From Bugula neritina (lineage: Eukaryota; Bryozoa; Gymnolaemata; Cheilostomatida; Bugulidae), in assembly GCA_964035545.1 (NCBI GenBank), contig OZ037766.1, forward strand, positions 3,158,501 through 3,222,500: a stretch of 64,000 nucleotides of DNA, written 5' to 3'. Below are positions 1-13,400 of the stretch, piece by piece (position 1 is the first letter of the stretch; each line of letters starts with the position of its first letter). The notes below the pieces were generated by a model. The model saw only the letters and a list, made by a program, of their open reading frames with translations. It made no database searches and was not told where the DNA came from. Position numbers and translations under genes: made by a program.

Positions 1-149
1 TAACACATTACTCACGTACAACCTACATGCAGTATGCTTTACTCTAGGTTTGTAGGTTTACACAAATATGCTTTTTAAATAGTTGATCAAGTAATACATT
101 TGGAATACATCACGTCAGGTTGCATAAGATAAATACAGAGTAGCAGTAC

Positions 150-3100
150 CTCAGTAGACTGCAACTCAGTTTCGCTGTCTTGACTTTCCGTGTCTCCTGA
201 AGCGTCGTCCTCTTCCTGGAGGTGTAACTCGGACAGAATCAGATGAGCAGTTACCTCCACCTGTCAACATTCCACAGAACAGTACAGCACAAACTCAGAG
301 TTGGCTACCTGCATGTGCCACTACCTGCTGAAATCTGTCTACATGTGCCACTACCTGCTGACACCTGTCTACACGTGCCACTACTTGCTGACGCCTGTCT
401 ACATGCGCCACTACTACCTGCTGACACCTGTCTACATGTGCCACTACCTGCTGACACCTGTCTACATGTGCCACTACTTGCTGACGCCTGTCTACATGCG
501 CCACTACCTGCTGACATCTGTCTACATGTGCCACTACCTGCTGGCACCTGTCTACACGTGCCACTACTTGCTGACGCCTGTCTACATGCGCCACTACTAC
601 CTGCTGACACCTGTCTACATGTTTCATAGTGACACTTGTCAATCACTAACTATTAGGCAACATAACCAGGTCAATTTCCTTTCCCAGAACAGGGAATGGA
701 ACTAGTCTACAAGAAACGCCGTATCTTTCTTGTCACCTACCCTAGCTCTGTATTTGAAAACTAGTTTGATCAGTAAGTATAATAAGAATTCAACCTTGAA
801 GTTTGAAAATAACTGAAACAGGAACAGGAGCAAGCCAAAGCTAAATTTCAAGGATTCGAACCTCGGGGTTAGTTTCAGTGGCTAGAGTAAGACTATTAGT
901 GAGGAGGGTTTGTATAACGCCCGACTTGGCTGGGTTTCTCTTCTTGTGTAATGTTAGGGCTACTTTGAAGAGTAAGACAGCGAGTGGATGTCTGAAGGGG
1001 TTCTCCCTGCTCTGTTCACATCCTGTCAGCGACGTGAGGTCATAGAGTTTCACCAAGTCATCATCCTGAGCTGAACAGACACAGACTAATGAGTTGGTTT
1101 GATGATAAAAAGCTTCAGTAGACAAAATTAGAATATTTAAAATTGAGTGGAAATTGCAATGAGACTAGTCAGCATTAGAATACGTGTCATGAAACAAAAT
1201 TGCTGATGACTAGATTGGTAACAGACTGGGCATTGTTTCAAAGTTGAAAACGCCTATTTACAAAAGATATCAGCATTACATACATTGGTGAAAAGTACAC
1301 CCACCTTTATACAGCCAGTAGGTGTGCCCGACTTGTGTAGCGTTAGATCGAAGGAAACTGAGGATATTCTGAGCTACGTATGTAATGAACTCAGGCTTGA
1401 ACTCTGACCCCTTTATGTTTGGTATGTCTGATGTACTGAATCTTTCATATTTCTGTAAACAGGAAGCTTTACATTTAGATAAGACAACTCCAAACAAGAA
1501 CATAACACCGGATTTCCTAAGAGAATTAATTAAAATTGAAAAAATGGTTGGTTTTAAATAAATAAAAAGTCAAGCTGATGTAGAAAGGGACTGTAGAAAT
1601 GTAAGGCTGGTTATCCAACAAACAGGAAAGCTTGTGTTTTAGTTTGGATTATCAGCAAATCTATTTAGAGGGGTGGCAGTCAACCCTACTCGGAGGAAAC
1701 AGACTCGTTTCAGCAAAACTTAGCTATCATACAAAGTTGGCAACCGTTTTGATTTGTCTAAAATTCGAAGAAGTCCACTTAGATTATTGGACTAAACAAT
1801 TGCGTATTCCTAAAGTGTCAACATCAATAGCAATTTTCCTAACTTGCAATAGGGCAGCAGAGAATGTAGTTTGGTAGTATCTAGTTACTAATAGACTACT
1901 TTGCAGTTCTGAAAATATTAAAACCACAATGCTATTAAAGCTAAATATTGAGTAATTACATTTTCGTAGATTTAATTCAGTGTATGTGCTACTGGATTGA
2001 CAATATAAAATGCAAAGTACTGAATGCTGCAATTTTTCTTCTATTAGACACAAGTTTTGGAAGAAAACCCTAAATGATAGGAGCATAATAACCCATAATC
2101 TGATAAATTTTAAATATGGCTAGAGCAAAGAAAACCTCAACATTAAACATAGTTGGTTCAGAGATTTATGCTGATTAATACAATACAAAGTGTCGCTGTA
2201 GTTGTTTGCCCATGTGGACCACGGCTAGCCTCACAAACCACCATCAACCTCACGGCAGCATGGTAAGAGTGTGTTACAAATAATAAATAAAACATAATAT
2301 GTGCACGTGTCAAGTCTTTGAGATGCTCTCTTGTGCTGCACACCACTACACAGCTTTAAATGTGCTAAATTTTGGAGTCGTGTTACTAAATTACTGGCAA
2401 AACAGAGGCAAACATTTAAACCTATAACTAGTTTACCCAAAAGAGCTATGTGACAAAAAATCATATGAAGTTTGGCACAAAACAACAATAAAATAAGCAG
2501 GCAAGTCATCAAAACAGCAAAATTATTTTTATCAATTTTCACACCTTTTTTCAGCTTTGGATCATTCTATTCACCTTCAAATACAAACAAAAACAGTAGA
2601 GCACCATTTTGCTATGAGCAGTACAACGGTACACAGCACACACCTAAGAGTTGAGAGACCTCTAAAAGCTGATGAAATACCTGAACAAATCCACCCAGAT
2701 GGTAACACATGACTATCTCTGGCACGTTACACATAAGATTGTCTAGCCAGTAGTCCAGCCCAGTCAGCACTGTGATTGGATCTCCTGTCTCCCTGGAAAC
2801 AACAATACAATACAATACTTGTGTGTCACATGATATGCTAGTGTGCTATGATATATATCTATTGCCACAATGAGCTCTAAAGGAGGGTGTACCTCAGTCT
2901 ATTACCGCAATGAGCTCTAAAGCAGACTGTACCTCAGTCTATTTCCACAATGAACTCTAAAACAGAGTGTACCTCAGTTTTTTACCACAATGAGCTCTAA
3001 AGCAGAGTGTACCTCAGTCTATTACCACACTGAGCTCTAAGACTGTACCTGAGTCTCAAGCTGACACAGGAAGAGCCGTCAGTAAATATGGGCAGGTCCG

Positions 3101-5843
3101 AGCCAATCAGCATCTTGATGTCTTCAAACTGCCACTCGTGAACCTGACGATACATTTCTTTGTCGTCCTGAAGAAATAGCAGAAAAGGCTGACAAGAAGT
3201 ATTCAAGGTATATACTCTAACGGTAACTTCTGCGACCAAGAATAGTATTTATAGGTAAGAGAAGTGGAAATCTGAAACCTGAGTTTAAAGTAACTTTGGC
3301 AGAGTCTTGAGTCAGTACATTGATTAAACGATTTCTGTGCACTCAATTGTATCACCAAGGAGCTAAGACATACTACGAGTAATTCACAGAATCTTCAGTT
3401 TTTTAGAACCACAAAAGATTTTTAGCAAAAAGCCTTGACAAAATAAAACCTCCTAAAGCAGTGACAACAAGCCCTAACAATTTAGCATCATACTTTCAAC
3501 AGAGTGTGAGCAAATCCACCCCCCCCCCAATTACCTACCATAAAAGCATTACAACACTCAAGTTGTATCTCTAACAAGTAAAAATATCTAATGAATGCAC
3601 TACTCAAGTATAAATGATAACAAATATAATTATTGTTGCCACCTAACTTTGTAGAACTAATTTTCACTTTAAAGTTTTCTTTTAAAATCAACAAACTTTA
3701 ATTGATACAAAACAATAACCCCAACCAAGACCTACCCAATCTGGCTGATACACTTGTTTCTATTCCAAGATAAAAACCAACCATACTACACCTAGACTTT
3801 AGAGCAACCTACCTGGGAGTCTGCTGGTGTATCGGTACCAGTATACTTGGGAGGGGAGGTGACCACCTCGTCCTGTGTTGGCACCAGGTCCTCGGGCTCC
3901 TGCTCCATTATACTGTAGTAGAGGAACTTGGAGAACATGTTCTGGTGGAGCAGCTTCTTGTGGGTCTGCTGAGACCGGTGTGGTACTCTGCTAATCTGCA
4001 GAATACACTTACTATTTAATGTGGTACTCTACTAATCTGCAGAATACACTTACTATTTAATGTGGTACTCTGCTAATCTGCAGAATACACTTTTTTTTTA
4101 ATGTGGTACTCTGCTAATCCGCAGGATACACTTACTGATGTGTAACTAGAGACTGCAGAATACACTTACTAAAATACGACACAGACTACTTAGAACAGCA
4201 CTAACAAAAGTTTACGTTAAAGCCGGTAAAGGCTTTGCACAGCAGGAGTGGATACAGAAAGAGGGGGTGCAATAGGGAGTGATCAGATGGAATGAGTACG
4301 GGTAGGTACAGCAACACAGAACACCCCAAACCTCCAAACTCTAAACCTCCAAAGCAAGATTTTACCAGAACAAAGTAATACTATAAGCCTGAACTACTGG
4401 CAGTCAACCTCTCACCTCTCCATTCAACACCATCTCTGTGTAAAACTTCTTCAGCCAACTCCAGTCATCCTTCTGCTTGCGAATCAGATGCTTGTGAATA
4501 TCAAACTCATCAATGAGGAGGGTCTTGCCCACTCGGTGAATCATTAAGCTGATTGGTTTGTCTTTAGCGAATGGTACCTCGAGTAAACTTTTTATATTCT
4601 GTAAGAAAACACAGCAGACGCTGTGAGATGCGACTGGAAAATTTTGTAATCAGTTTAGCAACAACTATTGCTTCTTTCAGCAAGGATATGCACACTTGCT
4701 TTAAATAAGATTCCAACCACTAAAGTGAAAGACTTTTGCACACTGCTCGTTTTACACCATCAATGAATGTAATATTTACTCGACATGATAATTTCATCTC
4801 ATGAAAATTGCTGCCTATGGCATAGGAAGAGCTGTTAATCTGTTGAGAATGCATAAATATTATTTCAAACTTTAGTAAAACCTGTTTACAAAAGCTTGAA
4901 TAACTCCATCACAAAACTGAAGTTGCAAAATTGAATGGGGTTTTTATGACATTAACCAGTTATACACCATTTCATGTTATTAACATCATTTCAAAATCAT
5001 CGTTACAGAAACTAACTATGGACAGCCTACCTTTGCATCAGAAATAACATCTATAGAGTCCACATCTTCCACCTTGGACTCGGCCATTGAGATGCTAGAC
5101 ATGTTGGATCTCTTGTTTTTGCCATACAGCGCCCTCTGTATGTACTTCTCTATTGGAGACTTTGTTCTCAACCAGTTGTGTGGTGGTATCTTCAAATCAA
5201 GGTCCGGCCCCAACCACTGAATGCTAGTGGGAATTTCTCTCAGAGGATAATCTGTTTGAGATATATTAAAATTGATTGATTGATTTATCTATTGCATATC
5301 ACAGACATGACAACACGTTGCGAAATTCAGTGTAAATACTGGCTATATTATAAATAGGCATGAACAAAAATGAAAGAAAAAATAATAATAAAAAATGCAG
5401 ATGATGCAATTATTAGAAATATTTATTAGAATTAGAAAAGAAACCAAGTTTTCACGCAGCAAAAAGATGTTACTCTAACTCTATATAAACCAAGCCTACT
5501 TGGTTTACTGTAAGGACAACAAACATGGCTGACCACTTAAGTGTGCTAGAATATAGTACTTTTTCATTTTTAAATATACTTTCGAGTACACAAAACTTGT
5601 TAATAAGTGACAATAAACCAGGGAATATTAATCTCAGTGAAAATGAGAGAAAATTGTGGTAAATAAAATTCAAGGATTTGCGAAATTCTCTTAAATCTAG
5701 CAAATTAAGAAATTTGTACCTTCATATAGTACAAGAGCTTTAGAAGAGGAGCTGTGGATTGCAGTTGGTGGGTTATCTGTAGAATGTCTGTCTGTGTTGA
5801 CTTCACATTTATCTCCATCAGGAAAGTTGTCGCAATGAGACAT
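150..5843 (-). CDS. EDRF1: EDRF1 orthologue, 5' half (partial, runs off the left edge)
   Basis: Nine exons in phase, read 5' to 3' on the minus strand: 5843-5720, 5251-5031, 4598-4416, 3995-3813, 3167-3049, 2792-2681, 1452-1305, 1070-862, 260-150. They give about 470 residues and continue beyond base 1. The start ATG (5843) opens MSHCDNFPDGDK. Recognition rests on blocks typical of erythroid differentiation-related factor 1: LKIPPHNWLR (exon 2), FEDIKMLIGSDLPIF (exon 5), VLTGLDYWLDNLMCNVPE (exon 6), VAQNILSFLRSNAT..GHTYWL (exon 7), DDLVKLYDLTSL (exon 8) and LILSELHLQEEDD (exon 9). In vertebrates EDRF1 is a nuclear factor needed for globin expression, and its later part carries TPR-like repeats that would lie outside this window. 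The family is widespread in animals, so its role here need not be erythroid. The introns of exons 4, 5 and 9 carry tandem repeats next to splice sites. Identity is confident. Confidence 0.93.
300..625. repeat. Minisatellite, about 30-33 bp unit, in EDRF1 intron 8
   Basis: About ten copies of a unit of the form ctgtctacatgtgccactac plus ctgctgacac, with some units lengthened by an extra cta. All long open frames across this stretch on both strands are products of the repeat, not genes. It lies about 40 bp from the acceptor of EDRF1 exon 9. Confidence 0.95.
2865..3048. repeat. Tandem repeat of about 46 bp carrying copies of the EDRF1 exon 5 donor
   Basis: Four to five imperfect units containing caatgagctctaaagcag and tgtacctcagtctatt. 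Read on the minus strand, each unit holds gactgag followed by gtacactctg or gtacagtctg. This closely matches the true exon 5 end and donor at 3049/3048 (gactcag then gtacagtc). The array begins directly at that donor and extends into intron 5. Confidence 0.9.
3975..4140. repeat. Tandem repeat of about 42 bp copying the EDRF1 exon 4 acceptor
   Basis: Four units of tggtactctgctaatctgca followed by gaatacacttactatttaat. The first unit straddles the real 3' splice site of exon 4 (exon begins at 3995, minus strand, after ctgcag), so the next two units reproduce exon start plus acceptor and the fourth does so in diverged form. Only the proximal copy leads into the long exon 4 frame. Confidence 0.92.
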
Positions 5844-7989
5844 ACTAGCTGCCCTGTATATTTTCAGTCACAAGTCTGACCTTCAGATTTACAACACAAA
5901 TATAGTAAACATGATCCGGCATAATTACTATCATTGAAATATTTTTGATGATGACGCAACACATTACCAAAAATACATTAATAATTTAGTAGTTTGAGTT
6001 TGAATTAAACCATAAACACTGAAATAAATTATCAGCAAAACTTGGCATTTGATTTTATCATTTATATTTATCTTTCATTTATATCCATCCATCCATCCAT
6101 TTATATTTTATCATCATCATTCATCATTAAAATGATGATAAAATAATTTCAATAACAACAATAATATTAATACCTATAGGCTATAGCAATAGAAACCTCA
6201 ATAGTCATTATGGTTATGTTTATTATCAATATCATTATCATTGATTATGACAACATTCTAATTCATTTAAACTTAAACTTAAACTTAAACTAAAACTTGA
6301 CTTCGATTGATATTATATATAAATTGAATCTAGCTCTTTTTGTGTTACTGTTGTGTATTTGTATTTTTTTGTCCTTTTGTTTTTTTTGATGGAGAAACAA
6401 ACAAACAAACAAACAAATAAAGTGATCAATTCTTATGTTGAATTCAAAATCAATTATTATACTTGTACTTATAGAAAACTGAATAATATAGTATAATTGA
6501 ATGATAAAATTAAAAATATCAATAATCATAATGATAATGGCAATGCAAATTGTGCTTAGCAGCAATGTAGCAATGCCAATATGTTACTATTAGTATTACT
6601 ATTAGTATTAGTATAAGTATGACATTACCATTATCAATTAATATTATGAAACAGAATATAATAATATTAAATTGAATATATTATATAATAAATTTATAAT
6701 ATAATTATAAAATTAAACATTAATATTATCAATTTAAATTATATCCATAAACTTAAAGTTAGAGATAATCATAATGATAATCATAATATTATAATTATAA
6801 TATAAAATAATAAATATAAAATTGTAATCGATTACTACATTGTAATTGTTACTAAGTACAATTGTCAATTTGAATTAGTACTTAATTGAAGCGGTTGCAG
6901 GGCATGTATAAATATAATGATTTCCCAGACATTAGTCTAATGATCAGATGCATTGATTTTGAACTGGAAAAGACCAAAAGACCAAATATTTTGAGTTCAG
7001 TGATCAGATGATCCTGGTTGATATTATTAGTCGCTAGAATCATTATTTCAATTTTTTCTCTTTTCCTGCGCTTTCTAGACCTAGCTTTTAAACGAAGATG
7101 ATTTTCGAAACGATTCGGCTCCTCTCCCACCATAAAAAGTTAAAATAGCAGAAATCAAGACTTTTTAGAACATGGCTAAAGTTCGCTTGAAGCAGCGCCT
7201 AGTCGGGGGTCACTTAGGGACAGTGGTTCGGGTGTTTCAGAGGTTGTATACTAAGAACAAAGGCTCATATTTGCCTATACAAATTTGCATTAGTCTTTTC
7301 CGATTCTGATGCTGCTTCTAGGGATTTCTAACGCAACAAACTTTGTAACGATAACTCCAAAACATATATAATAAAAGCCTTTTCTCGTCACAATCTATTA
7401 CATTATAATCAACATTATATTCATATAATATTATGGTTTATCATTTCACAGTACACTGTACACCCTGGTTAAATCGTCAAACAAGTAGTACATAAGAACC
7501 AGACAGAAGGCTTCAAATTGTTTTTATCTATTAAATATGATATATGTATACATCTTGGCTGGTTAATAATGTGTAACTTAGTTTTAATCACATAATATTA
7601 TGTTGAATTATTTGAAGTTCATGAACTAAATTTTCATTCAGGTGTATGCACTATTAGATGTAGTATTAAAATAAAATACAATAAAGCAACCAGTTCCAGT
7701 CACACTGTATGTCAACTATTGGGTTGCAATGGTTTTTTTTATTAAAAGCACTTTAAAAAATATAAACTGCTTGAATTTCACCAAAAAGCTGAAAAAAATA
7801 TATAAACATAGGGTGTAATATTGAAAAACTAGACTATACTAAAACAAAACCGTGATTTGTTAAATGATCTACTGTCATATTGCGGGCAAACATGGTGTAT
7901 GCATGCCACATTTTTATTTCAACGTTTTCACAGTTAGTTTAAGGTCATTACTTTCCAGATTCAAGCACTGCTTTATGTTATATATAAAC

Positions 7990-8350
7990 GGTTTCCAGGG
8001 GATAGCTCGAACAGTTTTTGTCTCACATTAACAAATTTTACATGAAAAGATAGCTCTTGCATTCCTCTTTCATATACTTTTTTAATTTTTCAATAAAAAA
8101 TTTTCTGAGAAAGTTGTTGCATAATAAGTAAAATTTTACACCCTCCATGTTCCACTGCTGTAGCACAGGGGATTCATTTTATAAAGTCTAAAAGTTAAAC
8201 TTGACATTCCTTGATATGTTTTCTCTAATATACTTTCTTTGTTTTTTGAAATTCTGTTTATGCTCTTCACAATTTGGTAAAAACATACACCATTTTGCAA
8301 GTTTCACTGCAATTTTCTAAATTCTTCATATGGTGGTTCTAGCTACGCTC
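7990..8350 (+). repeat. Interspersed repeat, copy A (inverted relative to copy B)
   Basis: Contains gatagctcgaacagtttttg, then catatacttttttaattttt and tgttccactgctgtagc. The same series of words occurs in reverse complement near 10150-10415. A second, more diverged internal copy (ctaatatactttctttg..) follows at about 8220. It is probably part of a transposon, but the family is not identified. Confidence 0.6.
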
Positions 8351-8861
8351 CTGTGACTAATTATAACATTTCTAGTACGTTTGCCGCTCTGCGCTATCAC
8401 AATAACATATAGTACCCTCTCGCACAAATTGGCAATCTATTGGATTTCTGCCAATATAATGTTCCCTGTTTTATATTAGCACTTAGCTGAATCATCTCAC
8501 TATGTTATAATAATATATTGAAAATGCCTCAGCACAACATAATTCTTTGTTTGCTTGGCAGAGTTAATTTCAGCTAAATCACTTCACTTTGCAGTCTTGT
8601 CAGTAAAGGTCTGTCTATAGCGCAGCAGGTGTACTTTCAGTTTCTCTAATTCACATATGATTATTTTAAGTACATTGTATTCTATAAGATCAATTTAAGG
8701 TTTAGTCCAGTGTTCAGTGTCTAATTATTATGCATGTATGTTGTTTTACTGTTGAACAAAAGTTAAAAAAAAACTTTACAATTATAACCATATTTATTAT
8801 GCATGCGTAGGATTTGCATAAGTTGACAAAAAAAATTGCAACAAAACAGGGATGAACCATG

Positions 8862-8922
8862 ACCAACCAACTCCTCACTGACGCCTCTAACCTCTAGACC
8901 ACGCAGTCATCGTTAATCAACG
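8862..8922 (-). mobile_element. SINE head fragment (tRNA-like)
   Basis: On the minus strand this reads gcgtggtctagaggttagag, followed by a gap and ggtcatgg. That matches the tRNA-like head (cgtggtctaggggttagagc) of the full-length SINE at about 25929. It is a truncated, diverged copy. Confidence 0.55.
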
Positions 8923-10149
8923 CGCACTATATGAGTGACTATCATTACATAAATATTTCGGCGCAAATGGGTTATAATTATTAGGCTGTCAATTCATGTT
9001 GATAGCAGTCAACTGTTGCAATAGTCTCGGGTTACTAGCAAAGCTAATGGTTTTGAACAAATAACCCAAAAGTTTAAAAATAAGTAGCTTGCGTATTACT
9101 AGCTACAAAAACAGGTCTGAAATAGACTGGTAAAGCAAGCTCTTATTGTAGAGTTTGCAGATGTGCTCTAAAATAAAACTTAAACTGTATGCTATTACAT
9201 AAGTATTTGTAAGCGAGAGATAAATGGACATTACTGAGTTTCTGGAAAACAACATACTTGAAGTTAACTTTGACAATGGTGTGTTATTTTCATCATAGCT
9301 AGCCTATAGCATAAATCTCTTATCATATGAATCTTTATGAAGCCCACAGCTCATGTAAGGGTGGCAATGTAATTTGAAATGAACAATTATGTTGCTGCAT
9401 TGTGTCTAAGGTATATTAGAGAGCAGAATTTGGTTTTACTAGCCTACCCCAACGGCATTCTACAATGCAGCTTATATGCTGGCAGTTGTAATAAGTACTG
9501 CCAATAGCAAGGTTACTATCACTGCTAGCTCTGTGCAGTATGTAACCTCTTGAATAATTGCGCCAATTTTAAACTCTTGGAAGTTGGCCAAGTTATCATA
9601 TCGCAGCCAGCCACCGGAGACAAAGCATCAGAGCTATTCATATAATATTATACTGATGCACTTGGTAGCAGAGTGGCTAATCTAATATAGTTCATAGTTC
9701 AACACCCTTTACTTTGGGAATACGGCCTCTTTTTTTAGGTTTACCTTACAAAGCATGAAAATATCTAAACTGATATTCTGATAATTTAGAGGTACATTTT
9801 GAAAACTGGGTTAATTGCACTTGTTTGCACAACAACAATAATAAAATAGATATTATGCAGGATAATAAAAACACACATAATACTATATAATATATTATAA
9901 TGATAATAATATAATATTATAAGTACCATTACTGCATTTTATAAATTACATGGTTGCCAAAAAAATGTATCACAAATTTTGTAATTATACATCAAAAATA
10001 GAAATAGCTAGGCAGCAGGTTAGAATAGAGTAAATTTTTAAAACATGAAATCATGATTTGACTATTGTTTTATTTAGGCCAACCAACCTAGGAATACAAG
10101 ATTGGGTTTTAGCTGACAGTTTATAACATTTAGCTTTTGAGCCAGCAGC

Positions 10150-10415
10150 ACTGGCACTTGTGAAGTATAGGCAAAGTTAGTGAAGCGAGACTAACAAGCA
10201 CTCAAATACAAGGCATATTGAGACACAATAACAAGTCAGGAGCGTATAAATTGAAAAGAATGTGGAAGGGGGACTATGTTTTTCAACAAGCTATAACTTA
10301 AACATGAATTGGCTTTTGAAAAAAATAAAAAAGTATATTGGAGAACATAAGTTTCTTTACCTTTTCATATTTTTTTTGTTCCTGTGACATTCAACCTGTT
10401 CGAGCTATCAGTGGA
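10150..10415 (-). repeat. Interspersed repeat, copy B
   Basis: The reverse complement reads ttccactgatagctcgaaca, then ccaatatacttttttatttt, and later tacgctcctgac. It is homologous to copy A at 7990-8350 in opposite orientation. The two could be the inverted ends of one 2.4-kb element or two independent insertions. Confidence 0.55.
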
Positions 10416-10498
10416 ACATTGTTCATATAGAACATAAAGCACCTGGCAAAGAGCCAGAAAATGAAAAGTATGACCTTAAACCAACTGTGTTAACAGAG

Positions 10499-13400
10499 CT
10501 ATAATGCTGATTTTGGTCTCTTCTGTGATTGGCTGAGTCTTCTGTACATCTCATCTATGATTGGCCGATATTTCTCCTGACATTGGACCCTCTTCAACTT
10601 GAACGTAGGAGTTAATAGGTTGTTCTCTACACTGAAGCTGTCAGTGGTCAGATGGATGTCCTTGACCTGCAAGTCATGCCACGGAAGTGAAGAAGGGCTA
10701 AAGGTTAAAGCATTGCAAGTTCGTGTGTGCATGTGTGCGTGTGCGCATGCGTGTGTGGGCGCGTGTGTGCATGTTTATGTAATTTTTAGTAGCATGATTC
10801 TACATTTACAATTGTGCATATATAAATAACAATTTTCATTTCACATAACAGTTAAAACAAAATTTTTGCACTGGTTCAACTATCATATTATCTACTTTGA
10901 GAAACACCAGCCTATAGTAAGTCAATTGTACTATAAATTTGAATTCTATAAAGTCTCAACTAACCTGTTCGAACCCTTTCAACTCAAACAGTTTAGCCGA
11001 ATGAGCCATTGCTTTCATCACAGCTACCTTCACTTTTTCATTTTTACACAATTCTTCCATGTTTGATGTACTAAGCCCAAGTTCTGATTGAGCAAATACT
11101 GGAAGTGTCGCTGGGTCGGGTACCACAATACCGACCTAAAATCATCACTAGTACTTAAATCTTTACTGCCCGTTGCATATTGCATATTCACAGCACTCGA
11201 AAACATATTATAATTATTTTTGAAAGCAATAATTATCACTAACAAAATAAGAAAATAAATATTACTTAAAATATTGGCCATGTTGGCAAAATTTTGAAAA
11301 AAAAACAAACATAAAAAGCGAACTCATAATTGTAGACTGCAAACTGTCACCATAAACATAAAAAGTGGACTCACTAGTGCAGACTGTAGACTGTCACCGT
11401 GTACAAAGCACTGAGCAACCAAAGAACAACTCATATAAACATTTTCTATCTTCTCTGGTGCCACATATTCTCCCTGAGAAAGTTTGAAGATATTTTTCTT
11501 TCTGTCGACTATCTTCAGTGTACCTCTCTGCAGATATAATATCAAATATATTATATTGTATCGCTTTGTAATAATAGTATCAAATGTATTATATTGTATC
11601 TGTCTGTAATAATGTCAAATATATTATATTGTATCTCTCTGTAATAATATTATTACATATATTATATTGTACTTCTCTGTAATTATAATACAAATATATT
11701 ATATTGTATTTTTCTGTTATAATAACATAAAATACATTAAATTGTACATCTCTGCAATTGCAATATGGAATATAATATTATATATATTACCTCTCTCTAG
11801 CCATACTAAATTATTTGAAAAACGGTGCAATTAACTGTCCTGTGAAGTAATATAATATATTATACATATCATTCAAGTATTCTTGTCAAAACTCTATCTT
11901 ATAGAGCAAAGTAAAGCAATTTTCTTAGCATTATACCAAAATAATAATGACCATTGCACTACATTATAATATAATAGTCTCAATTAGAAAACAAAGAGAG
12001 AGAGTATTTTTAAGTAGCTTATGCAAGGATTATATGAGCAAACTGATGTATTCAAGACCTAGAAAGGTATACAACTCCCGTTTAATTTTTGCAGACACAG
12101 TTCCAATAAAAAACATATGTTTTTAAGTCAATTCAACTGCCTGTAACTTTCTTTTACTGTGCATTTAGAAAATATGTTTTAACTCTTTATTGTTGTTCAT
12201 TTGGAGTCGTGTAATTTTGCATTTTGTAGAGGTCAACAAAAAGCATTGGCTTAGTAAACATACAGCCAGTGGTTTGGTAGAGGTCATTGGTGGTGTTAGG
12301 AATTGTTCCTCAGCCACAACAGAAATTAAATAACTCCTTAGCCTGCTTGAAGAACCTACCCTACAGGGGTTATTACGAAGATGGTGACTTTAAAAACAGC
12401 TCTACTTTTCAAGTGCTAAGGAACATCTTGAATGTTTGAGGATTGAATATACCAATATTATTAAATTTTATGAATAATGCATCATATACAATACAATACT
12501 TATACAATTATAATATAAAAGAAGTGGGAGGGCTTATAATGTAAGCATGACTACACCATATTACTATGAAAGAATACAGAGAGTACAGTTCCTAATGATT
12601 AAGTAATCTATAGTTTATTGCAAAATATGTTGGACAGACAGACAGACAGACAAACAAACAGACTAATAGAAGTGTCGGACAAAACCCGCAGGCAAACAAT
12701 TACCAGATGAGTATTTGGAAAATATATTTCACCTTTTAGTACTGTGGCATGTATCAAACCTCTACAACAAAAACCACCTACCTCAGTCCATCTACCAATA
12801 TCTCCGGAATGTAACCATCCGTCATCATCAATGGTTTCTCTTGTCTTTTCTTCATCTTTAAAATAACCTTTGAACACATTGATTCCTTTACAGCACACTT
12901 CACCCACATTCTCAGCAGCAAAGTAGTTCATCTCAGAGACATCAACTAGTTTCATCATACAGCAACTAATGGGAGGTCCAACTTCACCTGAAAACATAAT
13001 CAACTGCAAATTATACACACGAGAATTACTAGCAACAGCAACACAATAACATGAATCGTCAAAAAGAAATCTGAACTCTTGAAGAGTATTTCTTACCTCC
13101 AATAGTTTCACCAACCAGAGTGAGGCTGGCACCAGCAGAGTTTTCTGTCTGCCCGTAACCTTCAAATACCTACCATATAAAAGCAAACACCTGGCTAGCA
13201 ATGTATACTCTACTGGAAGCTTAAACGCGAGTTTATACATTTACAATTTTTATTCAAAAATTCTATTTGGCCTAGTTGGAAATTTTACCAAGTCAAGGTA
13301 TAAACGCACTATAAGTGTTAAAGGCCATCCTAAAGTGTTTGATGATATATTATAAGTGTTTTAGGTTATCAAATTTTATAAAGTATATTTATGAATATGA

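Larger units (their letters stand above)
5844..10498. other. Intergenic region between EDRF1 and ACSL
   Basis: No convincing exon. From about 5930 to 6850 the sequence is AT-rich simple sequence (cat/att/taat motifs, aaacttaaacttaaac near 6270, caaacaaacaaacaaa near 6400). A short open frame around 7171 (plus, MAKVRLKQRL) and one at 7133 (minus) have no recognisable product. The EDRF1 promoter and first exon must lie near or within 5.8-7.2 kb, but I see no clear core motif. From 7.7 to 10.4 kb there are interspersed repeats, listed separately. A possible ACSL poly(A) signal (AATAAA on the minus strand) lies near 10070. Confidence 0.6.

Noticed and set aside
300-625. CRISPR-like array of regular repeats
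   Set aside because: Units are contiguous without unique spacers and the genome is eukaryotic. The same applies to the arrays at 24170 and 41505.
243-705. Long overlapping open frames on both strands (HVPLPAD, CHYLLTPVY and similar repeats)
   Set aside because: They translate a 30-33 bp minisatellite in EDRF1 intron 8; all frames stay open only because the unit lacks stops.
6882-7133. Basic 83-residue minus-strand frame (KARSRKRRKREK) upstream of EDRF1
   Set aside because: No splice link in phase to EDRF1 exon 1, no recognised domain; could be 5' untranslated sequence only.
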